Source of the DNA: Coturnix japonica
Taxonomy: Eukaryota; Chordata; Aves; Galliformes; Phasianidae
DNA length: 64,000 nucleotides
Direction: 5' to 3'
Assembly: GCF_001577835.2 (NCBI RefSeq)
Contig: NC_029543.1
Coordinates: 1,686,199 to 1,750,198, forward strand
Part shown: piece after piece, positions 51,168 to 63,640 of the stretch
Position numbering within the stretch: the stretch's first letter is position 1
How the letters are laid out: each line of letters starts with the position of its first letter
Translations under genes and position numbers: made by a program
The notes under the pieces: model-generated
What the model saw: only the letters and a program-made list of their open reading frames with translations
Database searches by the model: none
Told to the model about the DNA's origin: nothing

Positions 51168-52409
51168 CTACAGCAGGGCGCTGAGAGGGAGCTCCTTCTC
51201 CCCCAGCAGTGTGTCCCGCTTCAGGCTGCTGCCTTTGTTGACCACCTTCAGCTTGAGGGACAGCTTCCTGACGTGGCTGGGGCCCAGCCCATCGAAGAAG
51301 AAGTCCTCATTGAAGACAGGGTTGCGGCTGTTCTTGATGATGGTGCTGCGCTGCTTCTGCAGCTTCCCAGGGTTGAGACAGAGCGAAACGCAGCAGTGGA
51401 TGCCACGAACATCGACCAGAGCATCGTACAGATCCTCAGCACAGATGAGCTGCACTCGGAGCCGGGCGTTGGAAGGGTCATAATCAGCAGTCAGACGGAG
51501 GCGACCACCCCGGCTGAGCCTCAGGCTGTGCTCACGGGGCCGACCCTGCGGCAGCTCCGTGCCCGCTGTCGGTTGTCCCCCGGCCGGAGCGCTCCTGGAA
51601 CGACGCTGAGCGCTGGGGCTGGTGTCGGCTGAGCTGTCATCGGTAGACAGGGAGCTGTTACGAGCAACCGAGTGTTTCAGCTTGATGACCTTGGACTGGC
51701 TCTCCTGGCTGAAGATCTTTAGCAGAGAGACGGAACGGGAGAGGAGGGGTGAACCGAAGGGTGAGGACTCGGCCGAGGAACACGTATCGCTTTCACCACC
51801 GCTGAAATAACGCCCGGGGTGCATTAGGGCCGCCCCCAGGTCGGCAGGTGCCTGAGCTCTGCTCTCACCGTTGAGCTTTGCCCTGCGTTGGGCACTAGGA
51901 GAGGTGACCGGCGATGGGCAGAGGCTGCTGTGCTCGCTGTGGAATAGAGATTCCTTCCGTCGGGTGTGGGGGCTCTCCACCAGCGTGGCGAAACCGTATG
52001 AGGTCTGAGCTTTGGGTACGTAGGGCAGAGACATGGCTGTCTGAGCCTGAGGGTCCACGTTGGTACCGAAGCCTCCTTCAGCCGTCCAGTCCTCGGCGCT
52101 CTCGATCTGGATGATGTGCCGGCCGGATGACTTCGCACGGGGTCGGCTGGGAGGCCGGGGGCTGCGTGGGGTCTTACGCTCGGTCAGGTCTTGCTCCGAG
52201 ACGGATGGACCCAGGACGGGCGGTGCGGTGGGCTCGGTACCCTCAGGCTCAGCGGGCGCAGCGCTCAGCTTGGGAGGGATGAAGAAGTCGGGGATTTTAT
52301 CGGGGGTGAGGACGTTGCTATAGCGGGAGCCCCGCGGGGAATCGTCGGGCCCCGAGCCCCGTGAGCCGCTGTTCTCCGCCATGCCGCGCAGCCGCTCCAA
52401 GAGCCACAT
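51168..52409 (-). CDS. C2CD4C: C2CD4C, C2 calcium-dependent domain-containing protein 4C (single coding exon, 413 aa)
   Basis: An intronless coding frame. The start is set at the ATG of MWLLERLRGMAE because it aligns with the start of human C2CD4C; a splice acceptor (CTCTTCCAG) lies 24 bases upstream, so a noncoding first exon is expected in the CpG island. Conserved blocks: YSNVLTPDKIPDFFIPPKL (about 30-50), HIIQIESAEDW, SLPYVPKAQTSYGFATLVES, HTRRKESLFHSEH, GRYFSGGESDTCSSAESSPF and LLSRSVSLLK. The C-terminal C2 domain (about 300-413) contains LRVQLICAEDLYD, GKLQKQRSTIIKNSRNPVF, NEDFFFDGLGP and KVVNKGSSLKRDTLLGE. The C2CD4 (NLF) family is linked to nuclear localisation and inflammatory or endothelial responses; the function of 4C is poorly known. 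The end LSALL is a few residues shorter than human. Confidence 0.95.
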   Translation of the reverse strand: MWLLERLRGMAENSGSRGSGPDDSPRGSRYSNVLTPDKIPDFFIPPKLSAAPAEPEGTEPTAPPVLGPSVSEQDLTERKTPRSPRPPSRPRAKSSGRHIIQIESAEDWTAEGGFGTNVDPQAQTAMSLPYVPKAQTSYGFATLVESPHTRRKESLFHSEHSSLCPSPVTSPSAQRRAKLNGESRAQAPADLGAALMHPGRYFSGGESDTCSSAESSPFGSPLLSRSVSLLKIFSQESQSKVIKLKHSVARNSSLSTDDSSADTSPSAQRRSRSAPAGGQPTAGTELPQGRPREHSLRLSRGGRLRLTADYDPSNARLRVQLICAEDLYDALVDVRGIHCCVSLCLNPGKLQKQRSTIIKNSRNPVFNEDFFFDGLGPSHVRKLSLKLKVVNKGSSLKRDTLLGEKELPLSALL

Positions 52410-52429
52410 GTTGCCTCCGGGTGCAGGGC

Positions 52430-53060
52430 TGGAAGAGATACGATCGGAAACGTTGTCACCGGGAACCGGGAGCCGCAAACCTCGCGGGTGACGGGAACGG
52501 GGATGGGGAAGGGAAGGGAAGGGGCGCGCCGAGGGAGAACGACACCAAAGGGAGGGGAGGAAGGACCCGACCGCGCTGCGGGGCAACGGGACCTTCCGGC
52601 CCCAGGGGGAACGGACGGGGAAGGACGGGACCGCGCCGCGGGACGTAGCGACCGAGACACGCCAGCACCGAGAAGGGAACGGGAAGGAACCGTCTGCACC
52701 GACGGTCACCGGGACCCGCCGTCCCGGGACCCCGCGGCGCACGGCGGAGCCACCGGAGCCGAGAGATGGGAGCGATGGGACGGGGCGGCCGTGACGCACG
52801 GAGAGCTGTGCCGGACCGGGCCGGGCCGGGCCGGGCCGCCCACCGGGCAGCTGACGTTTCCGCTGCTGGAGCCGCTGCCGCACCTGGACCGGAGCCTCCG
52901 CCGCAGACCCGGGCGGGAGCGGACGCGCTTTTATACGGCCCCGCCGCTCCCCGCCGCGCCGCCGCCGTAATCCTCCGAGCGCTGCGCCCCTACATTTCAC
53001 ACACAGCACCGGGAACCCCGGGGGATGCTACCGGGGGGTCACAGGGCAGCCCTGAGCACC
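52430..53060 (-). promoter_or_regulatory. C2CD4C: CpG island promoter of C2CD4C
   Basis: Dense CpG, GC-box-like CCGCCC words and repeated GGGCCGGGCC (52812-52840) upstream of the coding exon. A noncoding exon 1 probably lies within it, but I cannot fix its donor. The coding frame stays open through this region by GC composition. Confidence 0.6.
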
Positions 53061-56000
53061 GGGACGGGTCGGGTCGGGACCCAGCTCTGCCCCATCACCC
53101 TTTATAACCAGGGGAGTGGGATGCTGCTGCCCGCTCCCCACCGGTCCCGGGACACTCCGCCGTGTAGCCATAAGTGGGACTGTGAGTGGAGTGGAATCGG
53201 ACACGGCAGCCCCGTGATGGCCCCCGTTTCCTCCCGCCCGGAATAGTGCAAGAGAACGGAGTGGAGCTCGCTGCCAACCCGCTGCTTTCCCCCCTTCGAG
53301 CTCTCGAGCTCATCAAAGCGCTGAACAAAGCCAACAGCACTCCAAGGCGGCTCAGAGCTCAAGGACTCGTTGAGTGCATTAAGTGGTTTAATATTGTGGA
53401 TGGAAGGAGTGGGGGAAGGCAATGCCACTTGTCACACATTTCTCTAACGCCTGGGTAGGGTATGGCCCGTGTGGTCCTGGGGACACCAGGGGCAAAATCA
53501 TCAGCAGAACCCAGGGAGCATCTCTGCAGCCCACACGGGGAGGGCAGGAGATCTTCAGACCAGAAGGATGAGCTCCAGACAGGCTGGCAGCCTTGGGGAC
53601 AGAGCTACTCCAAGCAGGATGGGGGCCAGCAGTGGTTCCTCCTGCCCCAGAGATGCTGTTAGGAGGTGGGAGGGTTCCATTAATCCCTCGTAAACAGCCC
53701 ATAGCAGCAGCACAGGGATGGGTATAATAACCAGAAGTGAAAGCTTGGCTTGGTGAGCTCATTCCATGTGGATCAGGGCACCATGAAAAGGGGGGGAGTT
53801 CTCAGTTCCCTTTGTATCCACACTGTGAGCTGATAGAAGGACAAGAGACAGACCAAGGGTCAGCATCCAGCTCACTTTCACTGCAGCCTTTCACTTGGGA
53901 ATGGGTTGCTCAGCACAGCAGTCCGTTTCCCACTGCAAGGACAGATCAGCGAGAAGCAATTGGGACCAGCAAATGGAGCATGAAGGGTCATCCAAGGGAG
54001 GGGATCGGGCTGGGGTTTCTGTTGGGTAGCATTGGGGAAGGAGAATGGCAGTGCTGTGGATTGCCTTGGGGTTCAGAACTCCATTTGGGGGGAGGGAAGT
54101 GGATGGAGACAAGGAGAGGAGGAAGAGGATCAAGGAAAAGGAGCTGCTGAACAAAAGGCTGGTGTTTACCTTTCCTCCACCCATGTACAACGGGAGGTAA
54201 ACAAGGAGCAGAAATGCTTGAGTTCCCCGGAGATAACAAAGAGCATTGGAGCGGGGCCAGCCCTACCCGCATGCTCCGTTTGGGACCAGCAGTCCCTGCA
54301 GCACGGAGGGGAGCAGAGCTGCGGTGCTGGGGCAGAAACGGGGCTGGAGCGATGGGCAAAGCCACAGGGAGTTCGAGGTCTGCAGCAAAGGGAAGGCAGG
54401 GGGGATCTTGTGCTCACTGTGCAGGGACACACACTGGGGATGCAGGCTGTGCTCGGGCTGCCAACCAGCTTTGCTGGGCTCAGGACCAGCGCTCACCTCC
54501 AGCTCTGCGTTGCCACAGACACTGCATGCAGAGGGAGGTGCCAGACCACAGATAGAGACGATCAGGGAACAAATGCTTGCAGGGTTGGGAGAAAACGAGG
54601 TTCCCAGTGCTTCCAAAACAGGATGCAGACCATCGCACAGAGCTGAAGAGGTGCTTTGCCTTTCCTGTCTCCCTCCCACGTCGTCATGGGGTTGGGATAA
54701 CAGCTCTCAGGGCTCCGTGCCTTCCCCAGGAAGGGGACATAGAGATGGATAAGGGTCGGGCTGGAGGGTGCAGGGGGTGCGCAGCATCCGGCAATGCACG
54801 GGCACAACACAGCAGCGCTGAGTGGGGACACGGCGGAGCTGGGGACGGCGACAGGGCTGGGATATGGCATAGATGGAGATGCGGAGCCGACAGCGTGCTA
54901 CCACCTGCTGGAGGATGGGAAGCAAAACTCTCCCCCCCCCCTCCCCACCTCCCTTCCCTCACACCGGGGCAGAAGCTCACGGCATCGAGCCCTCCTTCCC
55001 CACCGCCCGGCCGAAATTCAATTTCATATGCAAGCACTCCTGGGAAACTGACGCTCTGATTGCATTATTCATGTCCATAGTTAACTCGGTAAAGGGCTCA
55101 GATTTAATTGTTTGCTGTTTTCAAGAGCTGCGCAGCTCTCAGCTCATCTCCCCACAACTGCGTGCTGGGGCTGGGAGGCTTGGGAGGGGAGGGGGGAAGG
55201 TTGTATGCTCTGCTTCTGGTGCATCAATCAGCACGGACATGAGATGCAAAGAGCCTAAACACCCTCAAACATGACGTGCCAGCCCCACCAGGCTTGCAGC
55301 ATCTCAGGCAGCAGCTGGTGCGAGGCACAGGCTGGTTCTCCAACAGTGAAGAAAGCAGGGGCTCTCGCTGCCTTTTCCTGCCTCTGCTGTTGAGGGAATG
55401 GTGCAATTATCTTTTGCAGACACATTACTACATGACAAAAAATAGCAGCTGAGATGGAAGCGCTACATCCCTGTAGGTATTTGACTATCAATGGAAAATT
55501 ACACATTCATTACTGGGCTTTATTTGGCAGTGATGATATTCATTGAGTCATCCAGATAAATCTTGCCCTATGGAATGCTGACCCTGCCCAGAGGGACCAC
55601 CCCAGAGTGATCCTCATCCCCCATGCCCAGCATTGGGCACAGCAAGCAGAATGTGCCTAATGGGGACCCCCAGGTGTCAGTGCTGGAATTGGACTCAAAG
55701 CCTGCCTGGAACTCACTGCTACTGCACCGTACCCAGCCCATGCTTGGCCCTGCTGTTAGCTCTGAAAGCCTTACATGCCCGTGATCTGGCAGCTTCTGGG
55801 CTCAGGAAGGGCTTTTCCTGCCTTTACCAATTCCAGCAAATGCCTTTTTATCACCTGGCCATGCAGCACAGCATCAGGCATGGGCTCAGCTCCCAGCTCC
55901 CAGCCACTTGTCGGTGGTCATTAGCAGGTGATGAATGACAGCTCTGATGCCAGCCTGGCCATAGCATGAGACAAGGCTGCAGCAGACACCTTGGCAGCAT

Positions 56001-57284
56001 CCTGGCTGCTGCAGCCAGCCTGGCCCATGGAGGAGATGCTGGAGCTCAGAGCTGATGTGTGCCTGTAGGAGATGCCAATGGGACCAGCCAGGAGTTGATG
56101 GTGATGGAGAAGTCAACCTGGCACCCTCTGTGTCCCCATCTCCACCTCTGCTCTGTGCTGGCACTTCTGAGCACAGAAGCTGGCAGCCTCCAGCTCTCTC
56201 CCCTGCTTAGCATCGTGCCTAGGGCAGCATGAACATCAGGGAACTTACTCATTTCCAGGTTTAATTAGAAATGTAATCGAAACAATGAACCCGTGCCGAG
56301 TGACGAGAGACGGGATGGTGAATGTCATAAAAACCTTCCAATGCTCCAGCTGGGTGGGGGCTCAGGGCTGGGGATGCTTCTCCCCTTGACAGCCCCAGTC
56401 TTGCAGGCTCACAGCAGCCCTGTGTCATCCCCATAGAGACTCCATCCTGGCCCCTTCTTCAGGGCCATGTGGGGCTCCAGGGGCTCTGTGAGCTTATGGA
56501 TAGAAGGCAGCTGGCAATCTGCAACCAATGGGAAAACCCAGCAGCACCAGCTCTGAGAGATGCTTGTGCCCAGCCCTGCCAGGCAAAACCCCAGCAGAGA
56601 TGCAGTCCCCATGGATGGGAGGGCCCCAAATGTCCTTGCAGGGAGTGAGGACTGAGACAGGAGTTGGGTCCTGAGCAGTAGTGCTGGCTGAGAGGCACAG
56701 CTCAGTGGGTGGGGGCTGGAGCCCCAGCAGCCCCTCACATACTTGCACATGCACACACACATGTACACATGCACGCTGCTCAACCTATCCCACCCTATGA
56801 GCCCTGGGATGATGCTCCTGCCACTGCCCCCTCCCCTTGGCTCCATGTCTCTTGTGCAAGGATGCAGCAGCAGCAGCACTGGGTATGGGAACAGCAGTGT
56901 CCAGGGCAGAGGGTGCAGGACAGCCCCAGTGGCAGCACAGGATGCTTCACCCCCAGCACATTCCCACATTGTCCCAGATATCCCTCATCCCAGGCAGCAT
57001 TTTGCCAGTGCACATGGAATAATCTGTGTGTCATTCTGGGCAAGGGGCCCCACGTGGACAATGGAGAGAAGGCAGTGTGGGTGTGGGGACAAGAGAGGGA
57101 CAGCACAGCCCTATAGGGTTGGGGACCATGAGGCCCTGCTGGGGTGTGGGACAGGGATGCTGACCCTGGGGCCCTTTGACTGTCTCCAGAAGACAGGCAC
57201 TAACAGAGGAGGGGAGTGCAGAGGAGCCCTGGCTTTGCCTAAGGTGCCAGGGGAGTGGGGTGGGGGCTCACGTACCCCCTGGCA
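53061..57284. other. C2CD4C-SHC2 intergenic region including the SHC2 3' UTR
   Basis: No additional gene is recognisable. The part next to 57285 is SHC2 3' UTR. AT-rich patches at 55050-55120, 55420-55560 and 56255-56340 (GGTTTAATTAGAAATGTAAT) could be regulatory. The rest is unique GC-rich sequence. Confidence 0.5.
55519..55524 (-). terminator. SHC2: Possible poly(A) signal of SHC2
   Basis: AATAAA on the minus strand (CCAAATAAAGCCC), about 1.76 kb after the SHC2 stop. It is the nearest canonical signal I find downstream of the gene. The long distance makes this tentative. Confidence 0.35.
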
Positions 57285-60200
57285 TCACTGCTTCCTCTGG
57301 ACAACCTGGCGGAGGTGCAGCTCACTCTCTGCGGCCACGATGGGCTGCTCATTCTGCCGGTGGTGGCTGATGAGGTGGCTGATGCTCTCAAAGAGCACAT
57401 CCTTGGTCCTCACCTGAGGTGGGGGCATAGCAACCCTGAAGCTCCCAGCAGCTATCCAGTCCCCCCAGCCCCTTCAACCTGCCCTTACCACTCCCTCGGG
57501 ATCCACCAGCAGTAGGTGCTTGGGCTGCCCGCTGTGCATGCCTGTCAGAACATACTGCCCTGGGTTGGTGATGCTGTCCCTCACCAGGAAGTCCCCATCC
57601 ATCTGCAGGAGCTTCTCGGCGTCCCGTCGGCTCATCTTCCCGTGGTACCACGGCTCCCGTCTCAACTGCTCCTCAGTGGGGGCTATGGGAGCCTTCCTTG
57701 TGGGGGGACTCGGCCACTGGTCCTCGATGGGGGGACTGACGTTGCTCCCAGCAATGCACTTGTGGAGCTTCAGGGCATCTTCAAAAGGCCCTATAGGGAC
57801 CAGATGGGGAACATCACTGCTCTGGAGCATAGGACTGGGCAGATCGGAGCACAGCACACCCCACAACCCCAGCCCATCACCTTACTCATGTCAAAAAGGT
57901 CCTTTTTGGGGCTTTCCTCTGGTGCTGCGTGAGTGGCATCTGATTCCAGGCTCTGTGTGTTCACATACATGTGCTCCTCGTAGTCCCGTGGCACCAGGGG
58001 GTGCCCGTCTGCCTGCAGATACCCATCGCAGGACTGGCCTGTGGGGACTGGGCATCACCACCTGCATGGGCCAGCTGGGAGCAGGGTCCCCTCCACAGCC
58101 CCTGTGGGGACCCCAAAGCCACCAGCATCAATATTTCCCACTGTGTACCCACCCTGGTTCTCTGAGTCCCAGGGCTGCCCTGGTTGGTTCGACAGCTCTC
58201 GTCTGAGTGCTAATCCACCCTGGGAACAGGAGACAGCAAGGCTACAGGGGGGACTGACTCTGGGTCTTCACTGTGGGGTTAGCAGTGGCTCCAGGGCTCA
58301 CCTGGTGAGAGGGCTGAACACGTATACGGCCAGGGAATGCACTGTGCTGGAGACGGGAGTCGATCAGCCCCCCTGGGGGTGGCTCCTTGCCTGGGATGCT
58401 GTTGTAGTAATCGTGCTCGGCCACCTCATCATCCTCCCCCCACGCTGACTCCTCCATCCCCAGCACCCTTGTGCAGAACACAGCAGGGGCAGCTGGAGAC
58501 ACAGCCCCACTCCAAGCAAGGACAAGGCACAAGAAAGAATGGAGGGACCCCAGCCCTACCTGTCTGGGGGTACAACAGCCTTGGGTGGGCTGTGCAGGTA
58601 TTGCTTGAAGCGCAGCTCAAAGGCCTGTCCCACCGTGTTGATGACGCTCTGTGCCAGCCCATCGCAGCACTCCAGGATGTGGCAGGCTGCAAACAGGCAG
58701 GTGAATGGACTTGAACCCTCCCCCAGGCTCACAGCAGCCCCCCAAAGAGCCCCCAGCTGCCCCTCACACCCCACCAAGAGGTGCCCTCCTCCAGCCCAAC
58801 TCATCCCTTCTCCATGCCCCGGGAATCAGCATCACCTCTCTGGTTGATGGGGTCCTTGGCGACGTAGGCGACATAGTCCGTGGTGTCCTGGGGACACAGA
58901 GGGTGTTTGGGGCTCATGTCCTGCTGCTGTGTGTAGAGCGGGGCTGAGGCTGCCAGTACCAGACTCAGCCCTGACTGCTCCAGCCCCAAGGACTGGGCTG
59001 TCCCTGAATTCTGGCTCAGTCTGGCCCCACCATGGGATGGGCAGCCCCACGTCCCCACTCCTTGAGTGCAGGGCTGGGACGTGAGAGCCTCACCATGTCC
59101 CCACCGGAGGCAAAGGAGATGGACTGCATGTGGTGGTTGGCGATGATCTGCAGGGCATGGGGAGGCCATCAACACCCAGCTCAGAGATAAGGTTGGAGGC
59201 AGAGGGTTGGGATGCCTGGCTCTCACCTGGCGCGTGGTAGGGATCATGAGGTTCAGGCCATCAATGGAGATGTTGACAGCGATGCTCATGCCTGCAAAGC
59301 GGAGGTTGCTCTTCCCAAGGATGGAGAAAAGGGCTTTGCTGGGAGCCTGATGGGGGACAGGAGCACAGGGGTGATGTTGCCCTTCCAAAGAGCCTTTATG
59401 GGGTGGGGAAGACACAGAGTGCCCAACACCCCAGGCTCTGCACTGGGATCAACCATAACCCCAACCCTAAGAAAGCAGAGAGGGAATGGGCTCAGGTGGA
59501 AACTCACCTTTTTCTTCCAGATGCCCTTCACACCCGGCACTGCCTCGTACAGTCTGTTGATGGCTTCTCTGCAAGCCCCAAGTCCCACAGCATTACCATT
59601 GCAGATCCCAGCTGTTTCCTGGCTGCTTCCCCTTCCTGTAGCTCTGGGAGTATCATCCCCAAGCAGCCGCAATGTCCCCCAGCCTCCCCCAGGGTCACAG
59701 GGCTGGTGGTACGTCATCCCCACCGGGGCCACCTCCCTTCTCCTCTTTCCACCCATTGATCCGATGCCCATCACTGCATTGCTGCCTCTGTCTAAGCATA
59801 TGGAGTGGCCCCTACAGTTCCTCCCAACCTCAGCACCGACCTCAATCTCTGCAGGTCTTACCTGGTGACCTGTGTCCGCGTGTTGAAGTCGAGGGATCTC
59901 ATGGAGCGCAGCACCTCGATGCATCCCATGTACTGCAGGATGGGAGGGGAGGTCAGAGAAACCTCAAGGAATATCACCAGCCCCAATGCAGGTGATGGAG
60001 AGGAGGCAGGTGTCGGTGACAAGGGCTCCTCTGTGTAGCAGTGGATGGCAGCCAGCATCCCGTACCCACAGAGATGAACATGTGGATGGGGAAAACCGAG
60101 GCTCTGAGCACTGTGCGGGGGTGGGTTGGTCCAGAGCAAGGCCAGCGGCCTCTGGGCCCACTGACCATTTCTGTTGCCCTTGCACTGAGGATGGAGACCC

Positions 60201-61010
60201 AGGTGATGCTGTGCAATGGGCTCCCACCATGCAGCATCCAGGCCCAGGGATGCACGCCATGAGAGCACAGCACTGCTTGGCTACAGGGGCTCCCCACGTT
60301 GCCCATCCCAGGACAGAGGAGTCATGCCCAGTCCTTCAAGAGTCTGGGACCGTGTCACAGGGATGGGTGAGCAGAGGGAGCTTCCAGCTGCGGGCTTGGG
60401 GCTTCACACCTACCCGCACCAAGCAGAGAGGAGCGGGGCTGGCAGCACTTACCCTGACGATGTAGGAGACGCCAGGACCCAGCACCCGCTCGTCGGGATG
60501 CAGCCAGCCCTGGGCCGGCTTGTTGATGAAGCTGCCCTTGCGATTCCACTCATCCCCGGCCGGTCGGGCTCCTTCCACCCTCGCCGCTTTCCTGGCAGCC
60601 CCGGCCCCTCCGCGCAGCCGGCTCATCACCTGCAGCGAGCACGGAGCCGAGCAACCCGGCTCGCAGGCTCCGAGCACGGCGGCCAGGCTGGACGTAGCCC
60701 CCCCGGACTCCACGGCTCCTCCCGCTTTGGCCGGCGAGGAGAGCTCCTTGCTGGAACCCGAAGGGCTTCGGCTGAGGAAACCACCGGGACCGGGGAACTT
60801 CCATTGGGGCATCCGAGGCAGCAGCATGCAGAACGTGGTACCCGCCTCCGGCTCCTCGCTCGCAGCGGGGCACGGCTGTGCCAGCCCCGGGGCCGCACCG
60901 GGATGCGCGGGTGCCGGAGCCGGCATCGGGGCGGCCGGAGGATGGCGTGGCCGGGCCGCGGCCCTCAGCGGCTCGTCTCGAAAGCGATCATACTTGGGCT
61001 CGGGGATCAT
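57285..61010 (-). CDS. SHC2: SHC2 (ShcB/Sck), Shc-family signalling adaptor (12 coding exons, 619 aa)
   Basis: Exons on minus: 61010-60453, 59932-59862, 59568-59508, 59346-59227, 59147-59094, 58887-58836, 58686-58560, 58467-58302, 58219-58153, 58038-57886, 57790-57489, 57413-57285; phases agree. The adaptor binds phosphotyrosines of activated receptors (Trk, VEGFR) and recruits GRB2 to Ras/ERK. Visible: an N-terminal [11 protein letters not shown] motif, [18 protein letters not shown] domain about 170-345 ([65 protein letters not shown]), CH1 with GRB2-type sites DYYNS (Tyr368/369) and MYVNT (Tyr450), DLFDM adaptin-type motif, then SH2 about 524-610 with phosphate-binding Arg547 in FLVRDS. 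Human SHC2 is 582 aa; the excess is mostly the N-terminal CH2-like start. It is adjacent to C2CD4C in the same orientation, as in human. Confidence 0.96.
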
Positions 61011-61330
61011 GCCCCGCCGCCCCGGCCGAGCCGAACGTTCCCGTTCCGGCGCCGCTCAGCGCCCCGCACCGCTACCGAGCCGGCTCCCGCCCCCCACCCG
61101 CTCCCCCGGGGCCGCGCAGCGCTGATGTCATGGTGAGAGCGCTCCGCCGCCCGCCCCGGCCCCTCCCGGCTGTCTGAGCATCCCCGCCTCTCGCCCTCTC
61201 CGGCCCCACTGCCCGTCCTTGCAGCCCCCCCCCGGCACGGGCAGCCCGGCCCCGGCAGCACCCCGAGCCCAACCCGGTACCCTATAGCATCACTCAACCC
61301 CGAGATCACCCCGCATCACCCAGCCTCGAG
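60550..61330 (-). promoter_or_regulatory. SHC2: CpG island over SHC2 exon 1 and promoter
   Basis: High CpG density covers the first coding exon and about 300 bases upstream. GC boxes such as CCCCGCCCC-type words are present and there is no TATA box. The exact transcription start is not visible. Confidence 0.6.
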
Positions 61331-63109
61331 CCCCTCCCTGGCACCCCCCAGCATCACCCGGCCCCCAGCCACCCCGGCTGTGCTCCCCTCTGGGCTGCTG
61401 CCAACGATGGGAGCCCCAAAAGAGCCAACTGAATAGTGGACACCCGAGGATGAGGTGGGATGAGCTCTTTCCTGCACAAAACGGGCTGCCTGTGCTGACA
61501 GATGCCCCCCTCCCATGCCAGGGATGCCCCCAGTGGCCAGCAGGCAGCTTCTGGAAGGGGCCAGCAGCATCTGGCTGCTGCCTTCACCTGCAACGGGTAC
61601 ATTATCTCCATTCTTCTACCACTCCATCACCAAGAAGCATTTGCAGGGTGCCTGAGGCTGCTTGGGAGGTGGAGGGGTGCAGGGGGGGCTCTGCTGTACA
61701 ATAGGGCTGGCTTATTTCCGTGCCTCCCAACCCAGTGGTCTTGTCCACTCTGATTTTGTCTGGCTCCCACTTGTTTATATCTGCCTGGAGGGCTCAGGCA
61801 GTAAAAAGCACAATCATTTTCTTGCTTCTTTGCCAGTATCTGCAGCAAGCTGGGGGGGGGTTGGGGGGATGGACAGACACATTTAAAGGGACTTTCTGAC
61901 CTCAAACCATCATGTAATACTCCCCTCCCCCAGCCCTGCTTTTTGTTTTTTCAGGCATTCAAAGGACTCAGACCTCCTGTCCAGCCTGGCATCCACCCAC
62001 AGCATCTGAGCAGAGGGGCAGGAGGCCAAGGCAGCCTGCATGAGGCATCGCACCCACTGTGGGGGCTCCCAGCATGACTCACACACTGGGGACCAAGCCC
62101 GGAGCCACCTCCTCACCTCGAGTCCTCCCTCGGGTGCTGTTTATTTCTGCCTTTCCATTTTCAACTGAGCATCTTTCGAAGGATGAGGACAGAGAGGGAT
62201 GCTGTGCTGCTGAGGGGTCAGGTCTCTGCCCCACAGACAGAACCAGAGCCTCCCTGGGGGCTCACAGTGACCTGGACAATGCTTGGCTGCCTTTATCTCG
62301 CCTTCTCTTCACTGTCTCCTTCTCCCTGGCAGATGATGGGGGTGAAAGCCAGTAATCGCTCTAAGTGCAATCGATAAATCAGGGTAATAGAATTACATAC
62401 ATTTGCTGTTGCCATATTAGGAACAGCATCTCTTAGCTTCTCTCTGCCTTTCTTGCTTTGGTTTTTAAACTGCTGCAAAGTGCTGGAACACGCTGGACTC
62501 CTGCAAGCTCCATGGGGCAGCTCCAGGTTTTATTTGGTCATAGCATTGAGCATTCTGCAAGCAGAAGTGCTTGATGTAAGAAAAACAAGCTCTGCTGTCT
62601 CCTCATTCCCAGCACTGAGTCTCCCTCCATGTTGCCAGGTTCACATGCACATCTCCAAGGCAGCTGACAAATTCCATCTCTCTTTATTCCTCCAAGAACC
62701 CCAGAACCCACAAGGCTGTTGCCAAGTATCTCCCCTTCATACACCTGGCAACAAACAACTGTGTGACTTCTCATGCAGTTCCTCCTGCAGATGTCTGTCT
62801 CACAGCCTTTGGTTGCCCATCCTCCCCCTGCTGATCTCTCCATGACCCCCACACTGCTTCTGTATGATTGCCAGCTCCCTCAGGCTGCTCCCAAGTCCTG
62901 CACAGGTCCCTGATGGATCATTTTCATCTCATTAGCAGCTGGTGTCAGGCTCTGGAGAGCAAGATTCGCAGCAAGGGCTTCCCTGTCCTTCTTCTCCTCC
63001 ATCCCCCCCTTCAATCTGCTTCTAATCATTAGCCAAAGAAAAGCTCCTAGGGATAAAGATCACAGCCTCTGTTGGCACAGAGCAGCATCTTCTCACACCA
63101 TTGCCATCC
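61331..63109. other. Upstream of SHC2, no gene seen
   Basis: Unique sequence with no recognisable exon. The AT-rich patch at 62340-62420 (AGTGCAATCGATAAATCAGG, AATTACATACATTTGC) may be regulatory. Nothing else is supported. Confidence 0.5.
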
Positions 63110-63640
63110 AACATCCAGGAAGAAAACTCTTTAACCCCAATGTGGTGTTAGAAAGTGTCTTTCCTTTATTCCTCAATACACACCGGGCACCTCAACAAAC
63201 CAATGCGCAGAGTTCAGGTTCTACATGTAAGCAGTTAAGACATGCATATGCAATATATTTGCATACATATTCATTCTTTTCCAATAACTCATTAATATAT
63301 GCTAATAACCCCCTGGGCTTGCACTGTAACATTTAGGGTGGTTTTATGCCCACTTACTTTCTCCCTGTTCATTTACCATCAGTTCCAGTACTGAGACTAT
63401 TGGCCAACCTTCAGCTGTTTTTCCCCTATATGATAAATTTCCATTGCTTGTTAAACCACAATGAGCAACTCCAAAACAACTCATCAAAGGAAAACGTCCT
63501 TGCACCTGCTGAAATGTAAGCAGTCTATTAGGATCCCAGTGCTCCCGTTAAAGGAATATATTGGTCCTTAAACTAACGTGCTGATCCTTAATGCTAAACA
63601 AACCAGCCTATATCATCCCCCAGTGGGATGATACACAACA
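63110..63640 (-). mobile_element. Probable fossil retroviral LTR (solo-LTR-like), antisense
   Basis: Read on the minus strand, the block has an AT-rich U3-like part with TATA-like words, then a segment containing GGTGCCCGGTGTGTATTGAG, an AATAAA signal (63168 region) and a short U5-like tail. This is the usual order of promoter, R and poly(A) signal in bird endogenous retrovirus LTRs. I see no internal viral region beside it, so it looks like a solo LTR. The ends are approximate and the family was not identified. Confidence 0.5.

Noticed and set aside
60216-61136. 306-codon frame on plus over SHC2 exon 1
   Set aside because: Antisense shadow in a CpG island; no family similarity, while the minus strand encodes a clear SHC2 exon.
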